From Octadecabacter sp. (lineage in GTDB: Bacteria > Pseudomonadota > Alphaproteobacteria > Rhodobacterales > Rhodobacteraceae): a stretch of 64,000 bases of DNA. Location of the stretch: positions 1 through 64,000 of the forward strand of contig JAPKAD010000004.1 of NCBI GenBank assembly GCA_028825445.1, read 5' to 3'. A program made the translations under genes and the position numbers. The notes below the pieces were generated by a model that worked only from the letters and a program-made list of their open reading frames with translations, did not search any database and had not been told where the DNA came from. Below, piece by piece: positions 8,601 to 16,977 of this stretch; positions within the stretch are counted from its first letter, which is position 1; the number at the start of each line of letters is the position of its first letter.

Positions 8601-10155
8601 GTTGATTTCACCACCACCACACCACGATATTTATTCAATCGAAGATTTGGCGCAGTTGATCTACGATCTTAAGCAGATCAACCCGCGTGCTAAAGTGACG
8701 GTCAAACTGGTGGCATCCAGCGGCGTTGGTACAATTGCGGCTGGTGTGGCCAAAGCTAAAGCCGATGTAATTCTAATCTCAGGGCATAATGGCGGTACCG
8801 GCGCCTCACCTGCATCATCAATCAAATACGCTGGTTTACCATGGGAAATGGGTTTAACCGAAGCGCATCAGGTGCTGGCTATGAACAACTTACGTGAACG
8901 CATAACATTGCGCACAGACGGTGGTTTGCGCACAGGGCGTGACATTGTCATGGCTGCAATGTTGGGTGCCGAAGAATATGGTGTTGGGACCGCGGCTTTG
9001 ATTGCCATGGGCTGTATTATGGTACGTCAGTGCCAGTCTAATACCTGCCCCGTCGGTGTGTGTACGCAGGACGATGCATTGCGTGATAAATTTACAGGCA
9101 ATGCAGATAAAGTCGTAAATCTAATCACCTTCTACGCAACCGAAGTGCGCGAAATCCTTGCTGAAATTGGCGCACGGTCGATGGATGAGATTATCGGTCG
9201 TGCGGATTTACTGGCACAAGTTTCGCGTGGCTCCGCGCATCTAGATGACCTCGACCTCAACCCACTTTTGATTACTGTCGATGGTGCAAAAGAAATTACA
9301 TATGACCGTAACAAACCGCGCAATCCAGTGCCTGATACGCTGGACGCGCAGATCGTTAAGGACGCCGCGCGCTTTCTTGAAGATGGTGAAAAAATGCAGC
9401 TTGAATATGCCGTGCAGAACACGTTGCGATCAATTGGAACGCGCACATCAAGTCATATTGTTAAAAATTTCGGAATGCGCAACAGCCTCCAGCCTAACCA
9501 TCTGACCGTAAAGCTAAAAGGATCAGCTGGCCAGTCATTGGGTGCTTTCGCAGCTCCCGGATTGAAGTTGGAAGTATCTGGTGATGCTAATGACTACGTC
9601 GGTAAGGGTCTGTCGGGTGGTATTATTGTTGTGCGACCACCAATGAATTCACCCCTAATTGCAAGTGAGAACACTATCATCGGCAACACAGTGCTGTATG
9701 GTGCTACTGAAGGTTATTTGTTCGCAGCCGGTCGCGCTGGTGAAAGGTTCGCCGTTCGGAATTCTGGAGCAAAAACTGTTGTTGAGGGCTGTGGTTCAAA
9801 CGGGTGTGAATACACCACAGGTGGCGTTGCGGTGATCCTAGGGTCAATCGGCGCAAACTTTGGTGCGGGAATGACAGGCGGTATGGCATATTTGTACGAC
9901 CCTGACCACCAGACAGCACCACTGATCAATATGGAAACGCTGGTGACCTGTGGAGTGACTGTAGATCTTTGGGAACACCAACTCAAAGATCTGATTGAAC
10001 GCCACTTCGCCGAAACAGGCAGCCGCAAAGCTGCTGATATTTTGCAACATTGGGAACTCGAGCGCAGACATTTTGTTCAAGTTTGCCCAAAAGAGATGCT
10101 GGTTCATTTGGCGGCTCCACTGACCTACGAACAAACAGCAATACCAGCTGAATAA
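5617..10155 (+). CDS. gltB: Glutamate synthase (NADPH) large subunit
   Basis: The 1512-residue alpha subunit converts 2-oxoglutarate and glutamine to two glutamates. Cys34, in NCGVGL, is the predicted N-terminal nucleophile of the class II glutaminase domain after removal of a propeptide of about 33 residues. The central and FMN-binding synthase domains follow (SGHNGGTGASP loop), with the 3Fe-4S cysteine cluster CIMVRQCQSNTCPVGVC around residue 1137-1153, and a C-terminal beta-helix domain with repeated G-x-x-G turns. The start ATG at 5617 has AAGGAG at 5605-5610. Length and domain order are standard. A strong intrinsic terminator follows directly. Confidence 0.97.
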   Translation: MTKYDDAWVAAEQAKRDFMATNGLYSHDDEKANCGVGLVVSIDGKSSRAVVENGIAALKAIWHRGAVDADGKTGDGAGIHLQIPMPFFYDQVERTGHTPRKNEMLAVGQIFLPRTDFGAQEICRTIVETEVLRMGYYIYGWRHVPVEIGCLGEKANATRPEIEQILISNSKDVDEETFERELYVIRRRIEKAANTAGVRELYLASLSCRSIIYKGMMLAEQVAEFYPDLMDERFESAFAIYHQRYSTNTFPQWWLAQPFRMLAHNGEINTLKGNLNWMKSHEIRMASSTFGNMAEDIKPIVASGSSDSAALDAVFEVLVRAGRSAPMAKTMLVPESWSKQATELPQPWCDMYSYCNSVMEPWDGPAALAMTDGRWVCAGLDRNGLRPMRYVVTGDRLLIAGSEAGMVPIDEANVVEKGALGPGQMIGVHMGQGILFHDEELKNKMSAALPFGDWVANINELDNDLAAVTEAPIYSDGELRKRQIAAGYTIEELENILAPMAEDGKEALASMGDDTPSAVLSEKYRPLSHFFRQNFSQVTNPPIDSLREFRVMSLKTRFGNLKNVLDEDSSQTEILVLDSPFVGNAQWEVLETLFKAPSVEIDCTFAAGSEAGDLSKNLERIRAEAEDAVRSGAEHLTLTDQHQGEGRVPMPIILATSAVHSWLTRKGLRTFTSLNVRSAECIDPHYFAVLIGCGATVVNPYLAEDSLNNRIERGLLDCTLTEAVTRFRTAIDQGLLKIMAKMGISVVSSYRGGLNFEAVGLSRAMAAEYFPGMQSRISGIGVTGIQRKVEQVHKAGWLGGVDVLPIGGFYKARRSGEKHAWEAGTMHLLQQACNRSSYELWKQYSTAMQSNPPIHLRDLLAVKAMGKKVPIEEVESITSIRKRFVTPGMSLGALSPEAHKTLNVAMNRIGAKSDSGEGGEDPAHFVPEANGDNPSAKIKQVASGRFGVTAEYLNQCEELEIKVAQGAKPGEGGQLPGMKVTELIARLRHSTPGVTLISPPPHHDIYSIEDLAQLIYDLKQINPRAKVTVKLVASSGVGTIAAGVAKAKADVILISGHNGGTGASPASSIKYAGLPWEMGLTEAHQVLAMNNLRERITLRTDGGLRTGRDIVMAAMLGAEEYGVGTAALIAMGCIMVRQCQSNTCPVGVCTQDDALRDKFTGNADKVVNLITFYATEVREILAEIGARSMDEIIGRADLLAQVSRGSAHLDDLDLNPLLITVDGAKEITYDRNKPRNPVPDTLDAQIVKDAARFLEDGEKMQLEYAVQNTLRSIGTRTSSHIVKNFGMRNSLQPNHLTVKLKGSAGQSLGAFAAPGLKLEVSGDANDYVGKGLSGGIIVVRPPMNSPLIASENTIIGNTVLYGATEGYLFAAGRAGERFAVRNSGAKTVVEGCGSNGCEYTTGGVAVILGSIGANFGAGMTGGMAYLYDPDHQTAPLINMETLVTCGVTVDLWEHQLKDLIERHFAETGSRKAADILQHWELERRHFVQVCPKEMLVHLAAPLTYEQTAIPAE

Positions 10156-10171
10156 GCTTTATAGCTAAGGC

Positions 10172-10208
10172 AGCCGCCACCACAGTTACGGTGGCGGTTG
10201 TTCTATTT
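10172..10208 (+). terminator. Intrinsic terminator after gltB
   Basis: CCGCCACC (10174-10181) and GGTGGCGG (10190-10197) form a perfect 8-bp G+C-rich stem, extendable by A-T and G-T pairs, with an 8-nt loop. A T-rich tail TTGTTCTATTT follows 17 nt after the gltB stop. This closes the gltD-gltB unit. Confidence 0.85.
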
Positions 10209-10955
10209 CTTTCAGATTATTCGTTACAGTTATCATATTGAAAAAAAATTAAGCTGTGATTAATAAATTTAAGTGATATCTCTGGAACGCTCAACTCCCC
10301 TGTTTCATTTTAAAATAACATAAATTTTTTAAAAATTGGAATAGTTCAGATGTCAAATTTGCGCTGTTATCAAATAGAGGGAAGGCTAATATAGCGAATA
10401 ATTATACAAAAAAGTCATACATTATTGCTTCTTATACCCGCCGCCAATTATAACAGAGAAGAATTTTTTCGCCTCAACTAGAACGTATGACACTAAGATA
10501 AAAATTTAATCAACAATTTTATAATCAGTTACTAATTTACTACATTCTATTTCTCGAATCAAACGTAAATTTAAAGCACAAAAGAAATCGGTCCACTAAA
10601 TTGTTTTCAGCCAAGGCAATTGTTTTGATGTAGAGGTACATCGGGTAAATACTAAAATGATGCGTTGAGCACCGCGCCGATGTATTATTTGCCATCAACT
10701 AATCTTTAATAATTATGAGACCCTGTTTACTGAAGGTGTCCCAACTAAAAGCTTTTTATCCAAATAAACTTATTTTACATGCTCATGAGCTATACTGAGA
10801 AATTTCTAAACCATTCCTCGAAATGATCTTAGATTAAGGCACTTACTAAAAAAACCACACGGTTTGTGTAGGGCCCACGAGAAGCTAAAGGGTTTTGCGG
10901 TGACCTTTTTTATGAAGTGTAAGTTTGCATACTTGACCCGAGCTGTAGTGTTGCG
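10209..10955. other. A+T-rich intergenic region without a recognisable gene
   Basis: About 750 nt between the gltB terminator and mtgA. It is far more A+T-rich than the flanking genes, rich in stop codons in all frames, and has no open frame that reads as protein. I see no tRNA, riboswitch core or obvious repeat. The mtgA promoter must lie at its right end. A small RNA gene cannot be excluded by eye. Confidence 0.6.
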
Positions 10956-11696
10956 ATGTATAGCACCATGGCACGTACAACACGAAAAAATCTAACTAAT
11001 CCTACAAACCTTTTTGATCGCCCACGAATGTTTGTGCGGCTGATTGTAAAGTATTTGTTCCGAGGGGTTCTAATTGCGGCTACATTGGCCGTTTTGGTGA
11101 CTGTATCATTCAGTATCGTAAATCCACCATACACCCCATACATTCTTTCTGAAAGCCTTCGTGTTGATGGTGTTAATCAGACATGGGTGGCAATGGAAGA
11201 TATTGCACCAGTAATGGCACGTTCCGCTGTAGCGGCAGAGGATGCTGATTTTTGTGAGCACTGGGGGCTTGATTTGACGGCGATTCAAGCGGCGTTAAAA
11301 GATGGCGCCAATCGAGGCGGATCAACTATATCCCAACAAGTCGTTAAAAACGTATACTTGTGGCAAGGACGATCGTGGCTTCGAAAATCAATAGAGGCAT
11401 TAATGACACCACTGGTCGAAGCGGTCTGGAGCAAACGTCGCATTCTTGAAATATATCTGAACGTTGCTGAATTTGATGAAGGGGTGTTCGGAGTTGAGGC
11501 GGCCGCAGTGCATTATTTCAGTGTGACCGCAGGGGAATTGTCGCCTGTTCAGGCTGCACGCCTAGCTGCAATCTTACCAAACCCAAAGACCCGGTCCGCT
11601 TCTCAGCCCACATCAAATGTCCGCAGCCGAGCCAGAAGCATTGCTGATGGAGCTGCCACAATTCAAGCGGATGGTCGCGCGGAGTGTTTTGAGTAG
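10956..11696 (+). CDS. mtgA: Monofunctional peptidoglycan glycosyltransferase MtgA
   Basis: A GT51 enzyme of 246 residues that polymerises lipid II into glycan strands at the outer face of the inner membrane. It has a basic N-terminus, one transmembrane helix (about 28-54), then the GT51 motifs: AAEDADFCEHWGLD with catalytic Glu95, RGGSTISQQVVKN from 120, and KRRILEIYLNVAEF. No transpeptidase domain follows, which separates it from class A PBPs. ATG 10956 is the first start; ATG 10968 is an equally plausible alternative because neither has a strong ribosome-binding site. The C-terminal tail after about 222 is low-complexity and Ser/Arg-rich. Confidence 0.93.
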   Translation: MYSTMARTTRKNLTNPTNLFDRPRMFVRLIVKYLFRGVLIAATLAVLVTVSFSIVNPPYTPYILSESLRVDGVNQTWVAMEDIAPVMARSAVAAEDADFCEHWGLDLTAIQAALKDGANRGGSTISQQVVKNVYLWQGRSWLRKSIEALMTPLVEAVWSKRRILEIYLNVAEFDEGVFGVEAAAVHYFSVTAGELSPVQAARLAAILPNPKTRSASQPTSNVRSRARSIADGAATIQADGRAECFE

Positions 11697-11762
11697 CCCG
11701 CTGGGATTGTAACAGTACGTCAGTTGAGGCATGGGTAGGATAGTTGTTATCTGGGGTCTTTT

Positions 11763-12428
11763 ATGAACCGTCTGTACCATTATCCGTTGTCACCCTTTTC
11801 GCGCAAAGTTCGCTTGTCGTTAGCTGAGAAACGAATCGAAGTGGAACTAGTTGAGGAAAGATTTTGGGAAAAGGATGCAGATTTCTTGCGCCGCAATCCT
11901 GCTGGTAAGGTGCCCGTTCTGCAAATGGGCAACCGAATGATGGCCGAAAGCAGCGCGATTTGTGAATATCTAGAAGAGCTGCACCAGACGCCATCGTTAT
12001 TACCAAATGACGCAGACAGCCGATATGAGGTGCGCCGTCTGGTAGCCTGGTTTGACGACAAGTTTAATTCTGAAGTGACAAGCAAACTGATGGGTGAACG
12101 CGTATTCCGCAAGATTATGGGCACCGGTTATCCCGATAGTGCGAATGTGAAGGCTGGAAGCAAAGCGATTAAATACCATCTCGATTACATGCATTGGCTG
12201 TTAGACCAGCGGCGTTGGCTGGCAGGTAATGAATTATCTCTAGCAGATTTTGCCGCAGCGGCGCATCTATCGTGTCTGGATTATGTGTCAGATGTGGACT
12301 GGAACCGTAGCGAAATCGTCAAAGATTGGTATGCTAAAATAAAGTCACGGCCTGCTTTCCGATCAATTTTGGCAGATCAGATTTCAGGGTTTCCACAACC
12401 ATCGCATTATAGTGACCTAGATTTTTAA
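11763..12428 (+). CDS. GST-fold protein, candidate FzlA (FtsZ-associated)
   Basis: A 221-residue glutathione-S-transferase-like protein: thioredoxin-like domain (about 1-78) with YHYPLSPFSRKVRLSLAEK, NPAGKVPVL and the AESSAICEYLEE motif, then an all-helical domain with SLADFAAAAHL (about 160). Several features recall FzlA, the GST-like cell-division factor described in Caulobacter: RFWEKDADFLRRNPAG after the first strand, with Trp35 at about the position of a functionally important Trp there, and a conserved C-terminal tail ending HYSDLDF. FzlA binds and bundles FtsZ rather than acting as an enzyme. The assignment is inference from remembered features; a generic GST is the alternative. queG lies downstream on the same strand. 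Confidence 0.8.
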   Translation: MNRLYHYPLSPFSRKVRLSLAEKRIEVELVEERFWEKDADFLRRNPAGKVPVLQMGNRMMAESSAICEYLEELHQTPSLLPNDADSRYEVRRLVAWFDDKFNSEVTSKLMGERVFRKIMGTGYPDSANVKAGSKAIKYHLDYMHWLLDQRRWLAGNELSLADFAAAAHLSCLDYVSDVDWNRSEIVKDWYAKIKSRPAFRSILADQISGFPQPSHYSDLDF

Positions 12429-12521
12429 TCTTGTTCAAACTGGCTCCGCTTGTCTGACCCTTGGAGAGCTAGACCCCTACACCCCCACAATATTTTTAGT
12501 GCTAAGAGAGGGGGCGTTCAT

Positions 12522-13562
12522 TTGACTGCATCATTGAAGGATCGCCTGAAGGTTAAAGCGCTTGAGGAAGGCTTTGCCGGGTTTGGGGTGTGCCGACCTG
12601 ACGGCATGCCTGAATTGCCAGAACGTTTGCAACGGTTTGTGGATGAAGGTCGGCATGGACAAATGGCGTGGATGGCGGAGCGGATGAAGTGGCGGAGCGA
12701 TCCTTCTGCTTTATGGCCAGAAGCTCGGTCCGTTGTAATGTTGGCAGAACCCTATACGCCCGAACATGATCCCTTAGCAGTTCTAGAACAACGAAATCGC
12801 GCAGCTATCAGCGTTTATGCACAAAACCGCGATTATCATGATTTGGTTAAGAAGCGTTTAAAGCGCGTTGGCCGTTGGTTGGTTAATGACACTGGCTGTG
12901 AGATTAAAGTATTTGTCGATACTGCCCCAGTGATGGAAAAACCACTCGCGGCAGCGGCAGGACTTGGTTGGCAGGGCAAACATACAAATTTATTGAGCCG
13001 CGAATTGGGCAATTGGTTTTTCCTTGGGGCAATCTTTACCACTTTAGAGCTGGAACCAGATAGGGCAGAGGCTGAAAAGTGCGGATCGTGTACCTCTTGT
13101 TTAGACATCTGCCCAACGAATGCCTTTCCAGCGCCATTTCAGCTCGATGCGCGCCGGTGCATTTCGTATTTAACGATAGAGCATAAGGGGCCAGTCCCAG
13201 AGGAGTTGCGTGCTTTAATGGGCAATCGGATTTATGGCTGTGATGATTGTTTAGCGGTGTGCCCATGGAACAAGTTTGCAGTTGAGGCGCGTGAGATACG
13301 TTATGCGGCCCGGCCTGAGTTGGTCGCCCCACCTTTGCGTGAGTTGGTTGCCTTAGATGATCCAGCGTTTCGAGCTTTGTTTTCGGGCAGTCCAATAAAA
13401 CGGATCGGGCGGAACAGGTTTGTACGCAATGTTCTTTATGCCATCGGAAATTCGGACGATGAGACATTGAAGGATGCGGCGTTAGCACTGATTGATGATC
13501 CTGCCGAAGAGGTTGCTGATGCAGCACAATGGGCTGTGGCACGATTAGGTAGCAAAGCATGA
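12522..13562 (+). CDS. queG: Epoxyqueuosine reductase
   Basis: A cobalamin- and Fe-S-dependent reductase performing the last step of queuosine formation in the tRNA wobble base (epoxyqueuosine to queuosine). Two ferredoxin-type clusters are visible: [16 protein letters not shown] (from about residue 187) and [10 protein letters not shown], preceded by the conserved [11 protein letters not shown] segment containing the proposed catalytic Asp. A HEAT-like C-terminal part follows. I choose TTG 12522, giving 346 residues, because AGAGAGGGG lies just upstream and the sequence then begins at the conserved first helix. An in-frame TTG at 12450 would add an unlikely proline/histidine-rich leader. The stop overlaps the next gene as ATGA. 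Confidence 0.92.
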   Translation: MTASLKDRLKVKALEEGFAGFGVCRPDGMPELPERLQRFVDEGRHGQMAWMAERMKWRSDPSALWPEARSVVMLAEPYTPEHDPLAVLEQRNRAAISVYAQNRDYHDLVKKRLKRVGRWLVNDTGCEIKVFVDTAPVMEKPLAAAAGLGWQGKHTNLLSRELGNWFFLGAIFTTLELEPDRAEAEKCGSCTSCLDICPTNAFPAPFQLDARRCISYLTIEHKGPVPEELRALMGNRIYGCDDCLAVCPWNKFAVEAREIRYAARPELVAPPLRELVALDDPAFRALFSGSPIKRIGRNRFVRNVLYAIGNSDDETLKDAALALIDDPAEEVADAAQWAVARLGSKA

Positions 13563-14488
13563 TGTTGGCGATCCAGTCCAACGTCACAAGAGGCATCTTT
13601 TTAATGATGTCGGCGATAACTGTTTTCACCGTCATGTCAGCGTTCATCAAGGCAGCAGGACGGATACCTGCGGGTGAGGCAATGTTTTTCCGGTCACTTA
13701 TGGCGATGCCAATCGTTTTGATCTGGTTGATGTTGCATGGTGGTATTGCGGCAGGAATTCGTACAAAATCAATTCGCAATCACGCCGTACGAGGAATTGT
13801 TGGTTCTTGCGCGATGGGGTTAGGTTTTGCAGGATTAAAGTATTTACCTCTGCCTGAGGTGACAGCGATCCGTTTTGTGTCACCAATCCTAATGGTTGTT
13901 TTGGCAGCTTTGATTTTGGGGGAGAAGTTTCGCTTTATCCGCATCGCCGCAGTATTGTTGGGCTTTATCGGTGTGGTGATTATTGTGGCACCACGGTTAA
14001 GTGTTGGTTTAGGGACAAATGAGGCCCTGGGCGTTGGATTAACCTTAGGGTCAGCATGTCTGGCCGCCGTCGCGCAGGTATTTGTGAAGGGGATGTCGGG
14101 TAGTGAAAGTACGACAGCTATTGTGTTTTGGTTCTCAGCGACAGCAACACTTTTATCGTTGCTTACGCTACCGTTTGGTTGGATCTGGCCAAACAGTTAT
14201 GAGCTGGTATTACTCATAGGCGCAGGCGTGGTCGGCGGTCTGGGACAGATTTTGCTAACGGCAAGTTATCGATTTGCCGAAGCGGGTGTGCTGGCACCCT
14301 TCACCTATATTTCAATGCTATGGTCGATATTAATTGGCTATTTCTGGTTTAACGAAGTGCCAACTATTGCAATGTTGATTGGAGCGACTTTTGTGATTTC
14401 TGCTGGCGTCATTATTGTTCTGCGTGAACGCGCGCTGGGCGTTGATGCGACAGCCCGGCGCAAAGTTAGGGCGAAAGGACTACAATAG
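13559..14488 (+). CDS. EamA/DMT-family transporter
   Basis: A 309-residue inner-membrane protein with about ten hydrophobic helices in two EamA repeats of five (the first ends near residue 147). It has motifs typical of drug/metabolite transporters such as the charged first helix loop with [25 protein letters not shown], and an [10 protein letters not shown] turn at the end of the first repeat. A polar, basic C-terminal tail follows. The substrate cannot be read from sequence; the family exports amino acids, metabolites or drugs. It is translationally coupled to queG by an ATGA overlap, though a functional link is not obvious. Confidence 0.85.
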   Translation: MMLAIQSNVTRGIFLMMSAITVFTVMSAFIKAAGRIPAGEAMFFRSLMAMPIVLIWLMLHGGIAAGIRTKSIRNHAVRGIVGSCAMGLGFAGLKYLPLPEVTAIRFVSPILMVVLAALILGEKFRFIRIAAVLLGFIGVVIIVAPRLSVGLGTNEALGVGLTLGSACLAAVAQVFVKGMSGSESTTAIVFWFSATATLLSLLTLPFGWIWPNSYELVLLIGAGVVGGLGQILLTASYRFAEAGVLAPFTYISMLWSILIGYFWFNEVPTIAMLIGATFVISAGVIIVLRERALGVDATARRKVRAKGLQ

Positions 14489-14662
14489 CGAGTAAATGAT
14501 TTTACCAAACGTATGATGCAGTTTTATTGATAAAGTAGACACAAAAACACAACGATATGTTAATGACTAATCCCGTGCATGATGCACTATCAACCGCGCG
14601 GCTGTATCATTAAAACTTCATCACACCCAGCTGATTCAAACTGCACAACAGTGGACGTTGAA

Positions 14663-15532
14663 TCAAGCGCGAACGAGTTTTTCATATTCTGCGGCAAGTT
14701 CTTTGACCAATGCACCTACTTCGAATTTGTGATGACCGATCTGGCCAACGGGTGTGACTTCGGCAGCCGTTCCTGTGAGCCAGCATTGCTCAAACCCTTC
14801 GAGTTCTTCGGGCATAATGTGGCGTTCAATCACAGTGATACCTTTGTCGCGCAACATGCCAATAACCGTTTGACGGGTGATGCCGTTAAGGAAGGCGTCA
14901 GGTGTTGGTGTGTGCACTTCGCCACTTTTAACAAAGAAGATATTGGCTCCTGTCGCTTCAGCGATGTAACCACGGTAGTCGTACATCATAGCGTCTGAAC
15001 AGCCCTTCGCTTCAGCTGCATGTTTAGACATTGTGGCGATCATATAAAGCCCAGCAGCCTTGGCTTGGGAAGGCGCGCATTCGGGTGACGGACGTTTCCA
15101 TTTTGCGATGTCGAGCTTAGCGCCCATTGTTTTAGCATCACCATAATAATTGCCCCATTCCCAAACGGCTACGGCCATATGAACAGGGTTACGCGAAGAT
15201 GCGACACCCATGTCTTCACCGGCACCACGCCATGCAACTGCACGCACGTACGCATCTTTCAAGCCGTTGGCATCGAGTGCTGCTTGTTTTGCAGCCTCGA
15301 TTTCGTCAACAGTGTAGGGAATATCAAAGTCGATGTACTTACCTGACTTCAGCAGACGTTCGGAATGTTCGCGAGATTTGAAAATCTTTCCATTGTAACA
15401 ACGTTCGCCTTCAAACACAGAGGAAGCATAGTGTAGGGCATGGCTAAGAATATGAACTTTGGCCGCACGCCAATCAACGAGCGCACCGTCCATCCAGATT
15501 TTGCCATCACGATCATCATATGCACCAGCCAT
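14663..15532 (-). CDS. ilvE: Branched-chain amino-acid aminotransferase
   Basis: A class IV PLP-dependent aminotransferase (289 residues) interconverting leucine, isoleucine or valine with their 2-oxo acids. The PLP lysine is Lys158 in SQAKAAGLYM. Other family marks are HALHYASSVFEGERCY (30-46), YIAEATGANIFFV and GTAAEVTPVGQIG near the C-terminus. Length is normal. It is transcribed divergently from petP with about 150 nt between starts. The roughly 170 nt downstream (14489-14662) hold no gene that I can see. Confidence 0.94.
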   Translation of the reverse strand: MAGAYDDRDGKIWMDGALVDWRAAKVHILSHALHYASSVFEGERCYNGKIFKSREHSERLLKSGKYIDFDIPYTVDEIEAAKQAALDANGLKDAYVRAVAWRGAGEDMGVASSRNPVHMAVAVWEWGNYYGDAKTMGAKLDIAKWKRPSPECAPSQAKAAGLYMIATMSKHAAEAKGCSDAMMYDYRGYIAEATGANIFFVKSGEVHTPTPDAFLNGITRQTVIGMLRDKGITVIERHIMPEELEGFEQCWLTGTAAEVTPVGQIGHHKFEVGALVKELAAEYEKLVRA

Positions 15533-15625
15533 CTTTTAACTTTCCTGTTTTTGCGAATGTTGCGCATTTAGGTCCGATGTGAACACTTTATTACGCGTAA
15601 CTTGTGATTCGTTACCGATACCTGC

Positions 15626-15654
15626 TTGGAATGTCAATAAAGCTGACGTATTAT
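15626..15654 (+). promoter_or_regulatory. Sigma70-type promoter of petP-petR
   Basis: TTGGAA (15626-15631) and TATTAT (15649-15654) with a 17-nt spacer lie 27 nt before the petP start codon, which also has a good AAGGAG site at about 15668-15673. Prediction from consensus only. Confidence 0.55.
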
Positions 15655-15680
15655 GACTTTAAATGTGAAGGAGCGTTCAG

Positions 15681-16184
15681 ATGAAAGGTAGTGGAAAAGA
15701 ACCTAGCAATGCGCTGTTGTTTTTAACAGACGAACAACTCCGTAAGGGAATCGAGGCAATGTTTTTCGCTTATCGTGGCTTTACAGCAGATCCCGATAGA
15801 ATTTTGGCCAATATAGCTTATGGTCGGGCGCATCATCGTGCTGTACACTTTATCCATCGATCCCCAGGTACAACGGTCAATAATTTATTAGCAATGCTAG
15901 GCGTTACAAAGCAATCGCTGAACCGTGTGTTGCGGGCATTGGTTGCAGATGGTTTAGTCCATAATAAAGTTGGAAAGCGTGACAAAAGAGAACGGCATCT
16001 GTATCTGACGCCAGAGGGCGAAGCTTTGGAGCAACAGTTGTCAGATGCACAACGCGACCGAATGCGTAAGGCGTACCGCACTGTGGGGCCAGAAGCTGTT
16101 ACAGGATTCAGGCAAGTGCTTGAGGCTATGATGGATGACGACATGCGCAATCGTTATGATGCGTTGAAAGACCTGAAGGGGTAG
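15681..16184 (+). CDS. petP: MarR-family regulator PetP
   Basis: A 167-residue winged-helix protein. The DNA-binding part shows TVNNLLAMLGVTKQSLNRVLRALVADGLV (about 75-103), then the wing KVGKRDKRERHLYLTPEG and a C-terminal dimerisation helix. It is followed after 4 nt by an OmpR-type response regulator. The pair matches PetP-PetR of Rhodobacter capsulatus, where a MarR-like protein and a response regulator lie just upstream of petABC and are needed for cytochrome bc1 and growth (established). Here petABC is about 20 kb away. The gene assignment rests on the pair and its family, not on a detailed alignment. Confidence 0.8.
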   Translation: MKGSGKEPSNALLFLTDEQLRKGIEAMFFAYRGFTADPDRILANIAYGRAHHRAVHFIHRSPGTTVNNLLAMLGVTKQSLNRVLRALVADGLVHNKVGKRDKRERHLYLTPEGEALEQQLSDAQRDRMRKAYRTVGPEAVTGFRQVLEAMMDDDMRNRYDALKDLKG

Positions 16185-16188
16185 TACA

Positions 16189-16890
16189 ATGCACAATGAC
16201 CAGCCACATTTGCTGATTGTCGATGATGATGAACGTATCCGCGTTTTGTTACAAAAATTTTTGGTACGCAGTGGGTTTCTTGTTACAGCTGCGCGAGATG
16301 CCGCCCATGCTCGGCGAATCTTGGCTGGTTTAGATTTTGACATGCTTGTGCTTGATGTCATGATGCCCGGTGAAGACGGCGTGACTCTTTGTGCTGATCT
16401 GCGTCGTGAACGTGACACACCAATTTTACTATTAACGGCCAAAGCAGAGACAAGCGACCGGATTGCTGGCCTTGAGGCAGGCGCAGATGATTATTTGACC
16501 AAGCCGTTTGAACCCAAGGAACTATTGCTGCGTATCAATTCAATCTTGCGACGCGTTCCACCAAGTGACGTTAAAACTATAGTGCCGAAGGTCCTGAATT
16601 TGGGTCCATTACAATATGAAATGGAACGTGGCGAGATTTGGCGTGGCGAGGACCTAGTCAGACTGACGGCGACGGAGGTACAATTATTAAAGATATTTTC
16701 AGCAACACCTGGGGAAGCTATCAGCCGAGAGGCTCTGGTAGATCGCTTAGGTCGGTCTGGCGGGCAAGCACAAGAACGGGCCGTTGACGTGCAAATCACA
16801 AGGCTACGCCGCAAAATAGAGACTGATCCGAAGCAGCCGCGCTATTTGCAGACTGTGCGAGGTGCAGGATACATGTTGGCGCCAGATTAG
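16189..16890 (+). CDS. petR: OmpR-type response regulator PetR
   Basis: A 233-residue two-domain regulator: receiver domain (about 7-120) with acidic pocket DDD12-14, phosphoacceptor Asp56 in LVLDVMMPGEDG, Thr in LLTAKA and Lys in YLTKPFEP; then a winged-helix effector domain with LTATEVQLLKIF and the recognition helix region RAVDVQITRLRRKIE, ending in the standard QTVRGAGYML. No histidine kinase gene is adjacent, as in R. capsulatus petPR. It starts 4 nt after petP, so the two are surely co-transcribed. It probably controls respiratory or envelope genes; targets cannot be read here. Confidence 0.85.
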   Translation: MHNDQPHLLIVDDDERIRVLLQKFLVRSGFLVTAARDAAHARRILAGLDFDMLVLDVMMPGEDGVTLCADLRRERDTPILLLTAKAETSDRIAGLEAGADDYLTKPFEPKELLLRINSILRRVPPSDVKTIVPKVLNLGPLQYEMERGEIWRGEDLVRLTATEVQLLKIFSATPGEAISREALVDRLGRSGGQAQERAVDVQITRLRRKIETDPKQPRYLQTVRGAGYMLAPD

Positions 16891-16977
16891 TACCTGATAC
16901 TGACACCATCAAGTTGGACTGTCAGAAGCCTCCGATAGAGATATTTTAAAGCCTGAGATGACAACGAGGAGGCCAAG

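Noticed and set aside
5752-10183. Many minus-strand frames of 65-150 codons opposite gltB
   Set aside because: They overlap a certain gene, lack ribosome-binding sites, and have the Arg/Ser/His/Pro-rich composition of antisense shadows.
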